The position numbers were made by a program, and so were the translations under genes. The notes under the pieces are model-generated. The model made no database searches, was not told the origin of the DNA, and was given only the letters and a program-made list of their open reading frames with translations. Of a DNA stretch of 64,000 nt, positions 21,471-31,339 are shown piece after piece. How positions within the stretch are numbered: position 1 is the first letter of the stretch; each line of letters opens with the position of its first letter. The stretch comes from Lithodes maja (taxonomy: Eukaryota > Arthropoda > Malacostraca > Decapoda > Lithodidae): assembly GCA_037953745.1 (NCBI GenBank), contig JBAKBP010004311.1:64501-128500 (forward strand), written 5' to 3'.

Positions 21471-22402
21471 TAACTGGGGTCCCACAAGGCACTGTCCTGG
21501 GTCCCCTACTTTTCCTTTCATACATAAATGACTTCCCACTATCGCTTACTTCTACTACTAGACTTTTCGCAGATGATAGCTTAGTTTATAGACCAATTAC
21601 TAATAGGGACGATTGCCTTCGACTACAGGACGACTTAACTGCGCTTGAAGAGTGGGAAGCCAAGTGGCAGAGGACATTTAGACCGGACAAATGTCACCAT
21701 ATCCGTTTCACCCATTCAAATAAAATCATCCCATTCTCCTACAAACTCCATAGCACATTTTTGGATACTGTTCCCTCCCACAAATATTTGGGGGTCTACA
21801 TCTCAGCGGACATGAGGTGGACCACTCACGTTAGCAGCGTCAGAGCAAAGACTAATAGGGCCCTGGGCTTCCTGCACAGGAATCTCACCAAGTGTAATGC
21901 AAACATCAAAATTCTAGCATTTAAAACACTTGTTCGGCCACACTTAGAATACTGCGACACCGTCTGGGATCCACACAGTCACAACAATAAAAATAAATTA
22001 GAGGCCATACAAAACAAAGCTGCAAGATGAATCAGACGTGATTACAGACCCACTACATCTGTCACTTTGCTCAAACAAGACATTAAACTCGACCCACTTG
22101 CAACAAGAAGACAAATGCACAGACAACAGATGTTATATAAAATCACCAACAACTTAGTAGACATAGACAAAGATATATATTTACACCCTACAAGTATACG
22201 ATTTACGAGACTCAGCCACAACCTAAAATACCACACATATCAGGCAAGCACGGACATATTTAGACAATAATTTTTTCCCCGCAGCATCCTAGAGTGGAAT
22301 CAACTCCCATCTCATGTAGTTAATAGCTCCACCCTTGATTAATTTAGAACTAGGATTACCAATCATTACATCCCTAATCCTGATCCTGTCCCCAACCATT
22401 AG
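21471..22402 (+). pseudogene. LINE reverse transcriptase C-terminal half, decayed
   Basis: It starts at RT motif B (GVPQGTVLGPLLF), followed by the catalytic LFADDSLVY (motif C), YLGVYISADMRW, and RPHLEYCDTVWDPHS. This is the order of CR1/Jockey-group ORF2 proteins. In-frame stops occur at about 22027, 22268 and 22338, and the frame ends at TAG 22400. All upstream RT and endonuclease sequence is missing, as in a 5'-truncated insertion. It lies inside tandem repeat T1. It differs from LINE-J and LINE-C. Confidence 0.85.
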
Positions 22403-22484
22403 TCCTAAAAAGCACAACCCCCGCATATCATGCCGCCCGAGAGCGGCCTTCTGCGGATCCCTCAACGTAAACTTAAAAGATATA

Positions 22485-22635
22485 TCTGCCAGCTAGTGAG
22501 GGTTCCTAGTACCCAGTACATGGGATACAAGACTAACCTATACCTACCAGGTAGTGAGGGTTCCTAGTACCCAGTAAATGGGATAAAAGACTAACTAACC
22601 TACCAGCTAGATCAGGTTCCTAGTACCGGTAACAC
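22485..22635 (+). repeat. Tandem repeat T1, right block
   Basis: Same unit as 21330-21470 (GGGTTCCTAGTACCCAGTAC). Its presence on both sides brackets the LINE fragment. Confidence 0.8.
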
Positions 22636-22639
22636 CAAA

Positions 22640-23420
22640 TTGTCATTAACCTAACCTACTATGGGTTTCAGAGGCCGTGTTACATCGTTTTTCGGGAATA
22701 ACTTATTAACAAACAGTTGGATCAGTATGATATTTTGACACGATATCCCAAAAAGTAAGATTTTTGTAGAGAAATGAGAAAGTAATACATTCAAACAGTA
22801 TATGTAAAACACTGGAAGACACAAGGAAGTGGAAATTGTAAAACAAAATAATAATTAGTTGGGAAAATAAAAATGTATTGTCAGAAGCTCCACTTTGATT
22901 GGCTAATGAACATCCGGGAACATATGGGAGGAGCCTAGAATGTAAACAGAGTGTTATGGACTCAGTGAACTGGCTGGACAAAACTAACTCTGAAAATTGT
23001 ATAGGGGGGGTGACAATCAAATTGACAAAATAAGAAAAGTAGCACTTATCCGCGCATTTGTAGGGTCCCTTGAGTACGGTAAGAGCAACAACAAATAATT
23101 ACCTAAGACAGGAATCCCGTAATTGAGGAGTAGTAGTAGTGCAGTTTACCCCGTTGTTTCTATTAATATCGGGTTTTATAAAATAATGTGATCAAAATTA
23201 TTGGAAAAACTAAATAAGATGGTCACCAATTTTCCCATGGATTTTTTTATTTTTCCCAGTTAGTTTTCATCAATATATAGTGTTTGGAAATAATTACAAC
23301 CCTCGGCGAAACCGTTTTCCCCATTGTACAACGATCTTAAGACACGGCGCCCGATAGTGGGGAGGGCTATGAAGTACAGGGAAAATGAGGGGTTAAATGC
23401 GTAAAACGGCGCTTAAAACG
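22640..23420. other. No gene recognised
   Basis: AT-rich sequence. Near 23330-23400 there is a CTTAAGACA..CCCGATAGTGGGGAGGG segment that recurs at 24945-25010 and 28350-28410, at the head of each hairpin array. Confidence 0.5.
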
Positions 23421-23424
23421 TATT

Positions 23425-23830
23425 TTAGCAAAACTTGGCTCGGGTTTAAGGTATTTCTAAGGCCTAAAACCCAATATTTCGAAAACCCAAGCCAAGTGTT
23501 GGCCAAAGCTGGCTCGGATTTTGAGAGTTTGTAGACAACAAAATGACAGTAACCTCATTTAGAAATTTGGCTCAGGTTTCCCGAAATTGCAAAGCCATAA
23601 AACCCGAATTTTGGAAAACCCTAGCCAGTTTTGGCAAAACTTGGCTCGGATTTTGGGAATTTTAAGAGTAAACAAATTACAGTAACCTAATTTAGAATTT
23701 TGGCTCATGTTTCCCTAAATTGCAAACCCCAAAAAGCATAATTTTGGAAAACCCGAGCCAATTTTTGGCAAAACTTGGATCGTATTTTGAGAATCGAAAA
23801 AGACTAACTAAACGTCGGAAATGGGCTCAT
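23425..23830 (+). repeat. Hairpin satellite array H1
   Basis: Repeats carry CGAGCCAA and TTGGCTCG pairs (for example AACCCAAGCCAAGTGTTGGC, then TGGCTCGGATTTT). It is the most diverged of three related arrays. Confidence 0.75.
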
Positions 23831-24061
23831 GATTTCCCTAATTGCAAAGCCATATACCCAGATTTATTGAAAACGTAGCACTCATTTAAATCATAAATAT
23901 CCAGTACATAGACCTAGTACATTGGATACAAGCCTAATCCACACCTAACGCCTACAATGTGTCCGTAGTACCTAGTAGGCCTACTTGGGATACAACATGG
24001 CGGTTGGGCCGGCGGCCATTTAGTAGCCTACCGGTATTCGGCCGTATCTGTAAATACGAAT

Positions 24062-24205
24062 GAGCGAATTCCTGATCGAGCGAATTCCTGATCGAGCGAA
24101 TTCCTGATCGAGCGAATTCCTGATCGAGCGAATTCCTGATCGAGCGAATTCCTGATCGAGCGAATTCCTGATCGAGCGAATTCCTGATCGAGCGAATTCC
24201 TGATC
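24062..24205 (+). repeat. Nine copies of a 16-bp tandem repeat
   Basis: GAGCGAATTCCTGATC repeated nine times without change (144 bp). Each unit has an EcoRI site. All apparent frames through it are repeat artefacts. Confidence 0.97.
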
Positions 24206-24339
24206 GAGTGGATGCACAATCTAACCTAATTAACCTAACTTAACAACCTAACCTAAATGCGCCTCCGCTCGAATATGAATTCGCTCGAAGTGTCCAGATA
24301 CCGTAAATACTACCGCAACTACGAATCTTGTTTCTGAGA

Positions 24340-24640
24340 CCTAGTATATTAACCTAACCAAACAACCCAACCTATCGACAGAGATGGGCAGGTGGAGTGG
24401 ACTAAAAAGCTGGTGGACAGACCTCGGGAAACAGGTGAATATGGCGTGTGTACGAATCGGTGCCGTCTATAGGAAGGGTTGACAACCATGTTACGACAAA
24501 TTCCATTTTAGTACCATATATTTTTATTAGGTTTTGCCGAGGCTTAAAACACATTTTCATATTATGTTTAGAGCATATACAATCCATATTTGTTTTCAAA
24601 TATTGCAAAATAATTGGTGACCAACTTATTTAGTTATACA
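24340..24640 (+). repeat. Dispersed repeat D1, copy 1
   Basis: Nearly identical to 27180-27480 over about 300 bp (GAGATGGGCAGGTGGAGT, TGGACAGACCTCGGGA, CAAATATTGCAAAATAATTG). The last 140 bp also occur twice more, at about 26655-26755 and 26765-26935. Confidence 0.8.
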
Positions 24641-24740
24641 CTTAACTTAACCTAACTTAACCTAACTTAACCTAACTTAACCTACTGTAACCTAACTTAA
24701 CCTACTGTAACCTAACTTAACCTACTGTAACCTAACAACC
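24641..24740 (+). repeat. CCTAACTTAA/CCTACTGTAA tandem repeat
   Basis: Degenerate ten-base repeats of CCTAACTTAA and CCTACTGTAA, related to the CCTAA motif. Confidence 0.8.
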
Positions 24741-25061
24741 TAAATGCGCCTCCGCTCGAATATGAATTCGCTCGAAGTGTCCAGATACCGTAAATACTAC
24801 CGCAACTACGAATCTTGGTAATTTTCTTGAAAAGACTCTCAGCCTTATTTGAGTTTTTTTGGCCAATTTTTTTTGGCAATGGTAGTTTTGATGCTATTAG
24901 TTATAATTCCACTGTGGGAGAAACCCTATATAACCCCATTATCCAACAATCTTAAGATAACTCCCCCCGATAGTGGGGAGGGCTATGAAGATCAGGGAAA
25001 ATGTGGGGTTAAAGTAATATAGTAAAATAATGAAGAATAGGAATGTGTGAAATGCCAAAAA

Positions 25062-25490
25062 TGCCACTTTTCCGAAATCCGAGCCAAGTTTTGTCGAAAC
25101 TTGGCTCGGATTTTCAATAATTTCAGACACTGAAAAGAGCATTTTCTAAAAATCCGAGCCAAGTTTTGTCGAAAGTTGGCTCGGATTTTCAATAATTTCA
25201 GAGACTCAAAAGGGCATTTTCTAAAAATCCGAGCCAAGTTTTGTCAAAACTTGGCTCTGATTTTGCATAATTTCAGACACTCATTTTTCTAAAAATCCGA
25301 GCCAAGTTTTGTCGAAAGTTGGCTCGGATTGTCCATAATTTCAGAGACTCAAAAGAGCATTTTCTAAAAATCCGAGCCAAGTTTTGTCGAAAGTTGGCTC
25401 GGAGTTTCCATAATTTCATAGACACAAAAGGTAACTTTGAAAATATGCAAGCAAAGTTTTGTCCAAAGTTGGCTCGGATTTTGCATTAAT
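25062..25490 (+). repeat. Hairpin satellite array H2, about six units of 70-75 bp
   Basis: Each unit has an inverted repeat of the form ATCCGAGCCAAGTTT, 5-nt loop, AAACTTGGCTCGGAT, then TTTCAGA..CTCAAAAG. The first unit (about 25075-25112) is an almost perfect 17-bp stem. Confidence 0.85.
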
Positions 25491-25609
25491 ATCAGACACA
25501 CAAAGGGTCACTTTTTATGGTAACATTCAAGGAGATTACACCAGGACTCTTCTTCATCCCTCTGACCAGGTATAGGCTATCCTAGTGTTTACTATCGTAT
25601 ACCCCTTTG

Positions 25610-25825
25610 AAAGGACATTAGCCTAACCTAACAACCTTACCTAACCTAACCTAGTATTATGGGTGGGGGCTGCCGCCCCTACACCCCCGCTATTTGACAT
25701 CTTTTTGGTATTATGGGTGCCTATACCCCTTTGAAAGGACATTAGCCTAACCTAACAACCTTACCTAACCTAACCTAGTATTATGAGTGGGGGCTGCTGC
25801 CCCCACACCCCCGCTATTTGACATC
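25610..25825 (+). repeat. CCTAA/poly-G-C module, two copies
   Basis: Two near-identical units of GGACATTAGCCTAACCTAAC, AACCTTACCTAACC, TAGTATTATG and GGGGGCTGCCGCCCCTACAC. The unit recurs at 26450-26525, in reverse at 27780-27880, and at 29040-29640. Confidence 0.85.
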
Positions 25826-25846
25826 TTTAGACAGATTTTTGGTGTA

Positions 25847-26077
25847 TTAATACCAGTCAACTAACGTACTGAGGCCAACATCGCACTGAAGGACTACATC
25901 TTGATAAGGTAATTTGTTTATGCAGAACCAATACACAATATTGAGGACTTTGGGGATGTGGGCATTTTCAAAGAATGTGTCTTTCACAGCACTAACATTA
26001 TACCTACATCGTGATTTCCTGAGTGCATGGTGAACGTATTCTTTATTCCGTTTGTCACATCTAAACTTCAAGAGCAA
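25847..26077 (-). pseudogene. Merlin transposase N-terminal fragment
   Basis: The minus-strand frame includes CDKRNKEYVHH, RCRYNVSAVKDTFFENA and VLQCDVGLSTLVDWY. It is colinear with residues about 58-129 of the intact Merlin transposase at 29851-30783 (CDK, GRCRFDV, GTFFENA, TIVDWY). Only the zinc-ribbon end and helix-turn-helix region remain; the catalytic core is absent. Sequence divergence is high, so it is an older or different-subfamily copy. Confidence 0.75.
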
Positions 26078-26449
26078 ATATATGTAATAATACTAAAACT
26101 ACAAGGGAAATGGGAAAGAAAAATGCCAGAAAGGATTGAACAAATACCGGGAAAACTATGAAACATAAATACAAGCACAATGTAATGTTGCAAATGTGTA
26201 TATTAGACATACAGTAACATCTTTGTAAAACATAACACTTTACCGTAGCGAGTGTACTCCATTGCGAACACGGGAAAAATGTTATTTTAATACCACGAAT
26301 TTTCCGAGTGTTTTTTATAAACAAAATTGGTCATTTGCATTAATATATAGTGTTTGTAATTAATTAGAAATCTCGGGAAAACCTATTTTCCCCATTAGGC
26401 CTATCGATCGATGTTGAGACACCTGGCTCCCCGATAGTGATTTGAAAAG

Positions 26450-26530
26450 ACATTAGCCTAACCTAACAACCTTACCTAACCTAACCTAGTATTATGGGTG
26501 GGGGCTGCCGCCCCCACACCCCCACTGGTT
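26450..26530 (+). repeat. CCTAA/poly-G-C module, single copy
   Basis: Same unit as 25610-25825. Confidence 0.8.
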
Positions 26531-26639
26531 GAGTACTTAATAAAAAAGAAGGAAAAATTGGCTGTCGATTATACGAAGGTGAAAGAAAAGTCGATGAAGT
26601 CTATGGTGTTTACTCTGCAATCTTCAGCTTTATTGTACA

Positions 26640-26940
26640 TTGATAACGGGAAAGTACCGTATTGACAACCTTGTTACGAAAATTAAATTTTAGTACCATA
26701 CTTTTATATTAAGTTTTTCAGAGGATTTAACACATTTTCATATGATCTTTAGAGCTATCGATGACTGAAAGTACCTTATTGACAACCTTGTTACGAAAAA
26801 AACATTTTAGTACCATACTTTTTTATTAGGTTTTGCCGAGGGTTAAAACAATTTTTTGTTATGGTCTTTAGAGCATATAGATTCATTATTTATCTTCAAA
26901 TATATCAACAAAATTCGTGGTATTAAAATAACATTAAACC
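26640..26940 (+). repeat. Dispersed repeat D1, two internal partial copies
   Basis: Two tandem copies of TTGACAACCTTGTTACGAAA, TTTTAGTACCATACTTTT and TTTAGAGC, matching the right part of D1 at 24475-24620. Confidence 0.75.
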
Positions 26941-27179
26941 CGAACACGTCCGTAGCGGAGCTCTCAAGATTGAGGGAGTGAAGAAGAAGAGTTTGTTTAC
27001 GCTCGGGACTCTATTTTTATCGACATAATCGAGTTACAAAACTTATCAAAACTATTCTACCACAACGGAATCTATGTGAGTATATTATAAGGATTCCATA
27101 GAGCTTCACTTTCCCTAATAAATTATGTATAATAACGCTGTGAGTCTATTCGGGATAATTATCCGAATCTTGTTTCTGT

Positions 27180-27480
27180 GACCTAGTATATTAACCTAAC
27201 CAAACAACCCAACCTATCGACAGAGATGGGCAGGTGGAGTAGACTAAAAAGCTGGTGGACAGACCTCGGGAGACAGGTGAAAATGGCGTGTGTACGAATC
27301 AGTGCCGTCTATAGGAAAGTATTGACAACCATGTTACAACAAAATTCCATTTTAGTACCATATATTTTTATTAGGTTTTGCCGAGGCTTAAAACACATTT
27401 TCATATTATGTTTAGAGCATATAAAATCCATATTTGTTTTCAAATATTGCAAAATAATTGGTGACCAACTTATTTAGTTA
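27180..27480 (+). repeat. Dispersed repeat D1, copy 2
   Basis: Nearly identical to 24340-24640, including ACCTAGTATATTAACC at its start and GGTGACCAACTTATTTAG at its end. Confidence 0.8.
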
Positions 27481-27484
27481 TACT

Positions 27485-28420
27485 AAATTATTCTCCCACA
27501 GTGTATTATACACGAGTACAGTACAAGGATTCCATAGACTTACATTGTCCCTAATAAATTATTTATAATAAGGCTGCGAGCCTATTCCCTATAATTATCC
27601 TAAGGTATTGTAGGATTAGGTAATACTTAAGATGATTTGTGGCACACTATTATAAACAATGTATTAGGGACAATAGGTATGTACAGACTCTCAATAATAT
27701 TCTCAATATTGTCCCCATGGAGGATTTGCGATAACAACAACTTTGAAAACCCTGATATGATATTAAATAAACAGAGTCCTGTGCATAAACCAACCCAACA
27801 GCGGAGGTGTGGTGGCGGCATCCCCCACCCATAATACTAGGATAGGTTAGGTAAGGTTGTTAGGTTAGGCAAATGTCTTTTCAAAGTTTATTTTATTCAC
27901 TTAAAAAATAAAAAAAATAAAAATAAAATAAATATACCGCCACAACTCATCTTAGGTGTTACCTAGGATTATATTAATTTCATACCTGAACTAAAACAAT
28001 CATGAACTCCATAGAAGCTTTAACTAAAATTATATTTGAGAAATTATTGCCGTTTTTTTTTTTATATCATGAAAAAACATCGCTCCCGCTACTATTGGGT
28101 ATACCAACATTATCCATCAATCTTAAGACATGGGCCCCCCAAAGATCAAACTACGGGGTTCAGTAGTTAATGTTCGCTGTCTTGTTTATATAATTAAGAT
28201 TTATACAAGTATTCCTGGTAGCGTTCAAGGAGAGTAGTGCCGCCTTATTTTGCATGTTTTTTTTGTTTTTTTTCAAGGAATACAGTGTTTTATTGTTGTT
28301 TATCATGGTTTGAGTGGAGGATTTGTATTAGTTTACCCATTACTCCAACAATCTTAAGATAACCCCCCCCACTAGTGGGGAGGGCTATGAAGACAGGGAA
28401 AATGTGGGGTTAAAGACGTA
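27485..28420. other. No gene; one inverted CCTAA module
   Basis: AT-rich. 27780-27880 is the CCTAA/poly-G-C module in reverse orientation (TAGGTTAGGTAAGGTTGTTA). 28320-28420 holds the CTTAAGATAACCCCC leader that precedes hairpin array H3. Confidence 0.6.
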
Positions 28421-28424
28421 AAAA

Positions 28425-28970
28425 GGCGATAAGGAGGTATTAAAACAAAACTTGGCTCGGGTTTTCATGAATTTGAAAGACATATAACCCCAAAATGGAG
28501 AAACCCGAGCCAAGTTTTGACGAAAGTTGGCTCGGGTTTTCTGATGTTTCAGAATCCCAAAACACAGTAACCTAATTATGAAACTTGGCTCGGGTTTTCA
28601 TGAATTTGTAAGCCATATAACCCCAAAATGGAAAAACCCGAGCCAAGTTTTGACGAAAGTTGGCTCGGGTTTTCTGATGTTTCAGAGTCCCAAAACACAG
28701 TAACCTAATTATGAAAGTTGGCTCGGGTTTTCATGTATTTGAACGGCATAAAACCCCAAAATGGAAAAACCCAAGCCAACTTTTGACGAAAGTTGGCTCG
28801 GGTTTTCTGATGTTTGAGAGTCCCAACACACAGTAAGCTAATTATGAAAGTTGGCTGGGGTTTTCATGTATTTGAACCGCATAAAACTCCAAAATGGAAA
28901 AACTCGAGCCAATTTTTGGCGAAAGTTGGGTCGGGTTTTGCGATATTGCAAAGTCCAAAAACACAGTAGG
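28425..28970 (+). repeat. Hairpin satellite array H3, about 135-bp units
   Basis: About four units, each with AAACCCGAGCCAAGTTTTGA followed by CGAAAGTTGGCTCGGGTTTT and a variable spacer containing CACAGTAACCTAATTATGAA. The palindromic core is related to H1 and H2 but with CCCGAGCC in place of TCCGAGCC. Confidence 0.85.
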
Positions 28971-29039
28971 CTCACCGAATGTTTAAACTTGGGGCAACAG
29001 TTGTGATATAGGGTGTATCACCTACCTCTGAACGGGTAT

Positions 29040-29640
29040 ATCATAGTGTTTACTATACCCCTTTAAAAGGACATTAGCCTAACCTAACAACCTTACCTAA
29101 CCTATCCTAGTATTATGGGTGGGGGCTGCTGCCCCCACACCCCCGCTCCCACACACCCCTAAAAAGGGTGTATCATAGTGTTTACTATACCCCTTTAAAA
29201 GGACATTAGCCTAACCTAACAACCTTACCTAACCTAACCTAACCTAACCTAACCTAACCTAACCTAACCTAACCTAACCTAACCTAACCTAACCTACCTA
29301 ACCTATCCTAGTATTATGGGTGGGGGCTGCCGCCCCCACACCCCCGCTCCCCCACACCCCTAAAAAGGGTATATCATAGTGTTTACTATACCCCTTTAAA
29401 AGGACATTAGCCTAACCTAACAACCTTACCTAACCTATCCTAGTATTATGGGTGGGGGCTGCCGCCCCCACACCCCCGCTCCCCCGCTGCCCCACACCCC
29501 TAAAAAGGGTATATCATAGTGTTTACTATATCCCTTTAAAAGGACATTAGCCTAACCTAACAACCTTACCTAACCTATCCTAGTATTATGGGTGGGGGCT
29601 GCTGCCCCCACACCCCCGCCCCCACACCCCTAAAAAGCGC
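29040..29640 (+). repeat. CCTAA/poly-G-C module array, four copies
   Basis: Four modules of about 130 bp: TATCATAGTGTTTACTATAC, AGGACATTAGCCTAACC, AACCTTACCTAACCTA, TATTATGGGTGGGGGCTG and CCGCCCCCACACCCCCGC. The second module contains the perfect (CCTAA)12 expansion. Confidence 0.9.
29228..29287 (+). repeat. Interstitial telomere-type repeat, (CCTAA)12
   Basis: Twelve perfect CCTAA units, the complement of the TTAGG arthropod telomere repeat. It sits inside one copy of the local module, so expansion of a module CCTAA seed is as likely as insertion of telomeric DNA. Confidence 0.9.
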
Positions 29641-29850
29641 ATAATGCGATAATAAGCATTTGTAAATAATACCGCAAGTACGAATGTTGTTTGTGAGACT
29701 AGTATTAACGTAATAAACAATCCAACCTAATGATTTAAAAAAAATAAACTAAAAATGCTAAATAACGTAAGTACCAATCCCTTGTCATGAACGTAAACCC
29801 CAAACCCTAAACCCTAACCACTATTAGACAAAACAATATGAGTTTGTACC

Positions 29851-30783
29851 TTAATGTGTAGGAGGATAAAGTTTAGCCGCAAGGAGAAGAAAGTGGTGCA
29901 ATCGTGTTGCTGGATCCGGAAAGGCCTTATGGAAAAGGAAGAGTGACAAGTACCCTTCAAAGTGTTCCTCCTTCCGTCCAAACCGTGGGACCTTTTCACG
30001 AACAGTCCTCCAGTTCCTCTCGACGTTTTGGGTATGAGATCCAGTGTCGGGGTCCACGAAATGTTGCGAGTGGTTTACCGTGGTGTGTGTATAGCCTTCC
30101 AGGGAAAGTGTGTTGTAGGAGGCCCAACAATCGGAGTGGATATGCGTACCTGGCAAAATCCACTCCTTGATAATGTTCACTAATGTATCTTTTTTTCTAT
30201 TTTCCACAGCCACCAGAAACACCTTTTTGGACCCTCTTTCAAAGGCCCCAAAAACCCACTGTCCCTCAATGACCCGTCCCCTGTGATATTTCCTTTGTCC
30301 AAACTTTGCCTCATCAATTTCGACGTCTTTTCCTGGGCCCCCTAATTTGTCACAGTGGTCAATGCAATAATGAATCGTTACTTCACGGCAGAAGGAATAC
30401 CAATCGACGATTGTTTGTTTTGACACGCGGCACTCGAGGGCTACACGGTCATATGTCCCCAAATTAGCCGAGTAACAATAACAAATAAGAATGATTTTAA
30501 AAAACTCTAACTTGGCATTTTCAAAGAAGGTGCCGATCTTAGCCCCGACGTCAAACCTGCACCTGCCTTTCCTCACGTGTTTGCCGTGAGGTACTCTGGT
30601 AACTTTATCACACTTCCATCTGTTTTTCTCATTAACTTTTACATCGGCACCACAGCTGTCACACTTCACAGACCTTTTCACCAGATTGTGGGCCGCAAGA
30701 AACTCCCACAGATCGTCCCTGTTTTGTAAGGCTAGGTGTAGTTCACCAATATTCTTAGAGCAGCCTTCACATTCAAGAGCCAT
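29851..30783 (-). CDS. Merlin-family transposase (IS1595/ISXO2-like), intact
   Basis: An uninterrupted 310-residue frame. A zinc ribbon (Cys 41, 44, 58, 75) and a helix-turn-helix region (about 105-130) precede an ISXO2-like DDE core. The core shows VEIDEAKFG (Asp157), IHSDCWASY (Asp218) and a VNHS..FVDP..GSHTQNVE stretch (Glu255), so all three catalytic acids are present. Length and order match Merlin transposases, nuclear enzymes that cut and paste their own element. No stop or frameshift is seen, unlike every neighbouring mobile element. I could not find convincing inverted repeats around it, so it may be a young element with ends I missed, or a domesticated gene. A truncated relative lies at 25847-26077. 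Confidence 0.85.
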   Translation of the reverse strand: MALECEGCSKNIGELHLALQNRDDLWEFLAAHNLVKRSVKCDSCGADVKVNEKNRWKCDKVTRVPHGKHVRKGRCRFDVGAKIGTFFENAKLEFFKIILICYCYSANLGTYDRVALECRVSKQTIVDWYSFCREVTIHYCIDHCDKLGGPGKDVEIDEAKFGQRKYHRGRVIEGQWVFGAFERGSKKVFLVAVENRKKDTLVNIIKEWILPGTHIHSDCWASYNTLSLEGYTHTTVNHSQHFVDPDTGSHTQNVERNWRTVREKVPRFGRKEEHFEGYLSLFLFHKAFPDPATRLHHFLLLAAKLYPPTH

Positions 30784-31339
30784 CTTTGTTCAACAAACCC
30801 GGGTCTGACAGTGTGTTCACCTGGTCGTGACGTATCAGCTGGTTCTGACGTATGATCAGCTGATGGTGTTCCAATAACACTACTTGTGATTTCAGAATAG
30901 TGTATTATTGCTATATGTTCGTGACAATCTATAGAGAAGTGTGGTATTATCGTGCATTATTAATATTGAGGTCTTGCAACAATATTACAAGTGTTTATAG
31001 TCGCCTACAAATATATACAGAACGTGTTGAAGCACAATATTGAGCGTGGTGAATTCGCGCCATTCGTAAGATATTGGGTTTTAAAAAGCCCGGGCGGAGC
31101 CGGAGGACGGAGGTATTCGAAGGGGTTCGACGCAATGCTTGAACCGACCGAAATCAAGACAGCACAAGACGATGTTTACATTTTTGACTTAGATTTTCGG
31201 TGTATTTGTCTGTAAGTGAGTATTTGTTCAATGTGTTGATAACGAAAATCCTCCATGCGGACTATAATGAGAAAAATATGGCGAATCTATTGGTGCCTAT
31301 TTTCATTAATAAATTGTTTCTCATAAGGTGGCACTAGTG
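30784..31339. other. Upstream region of the Merlin gene, nothing recognised
   Basis: Mixed-composition sequence. Two similar CTGACGTATGATCAGCTG/GTGACGTATCAGCTGG segments lie at 30823-30865, 45-80 bp upstream of the ATG; these are a small tandem duplication with CGTCA-like sites. No Merlin terminal repeats found. Confidence 0.45.

Noticed and set aside
24020..24219. Repeat peptide with RSIRNSLDQEFA units
   Set aside because: Translation of the perfect 16-bp repeat, read in successive frames; not a gene.
24448..24633. Hydrophobic 61-residue frame duplicated at 27226-27477
   Set aside because: Part of dispersed repeat D1. Other copies at 26640-26940 break the frame.
29790..29815. Plant-type telomere repeat (AAACCCTAAACCCTAACC)
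   Set aside because: Only two to three degenerate units; chance or relic, and too short to support telomeric origin.
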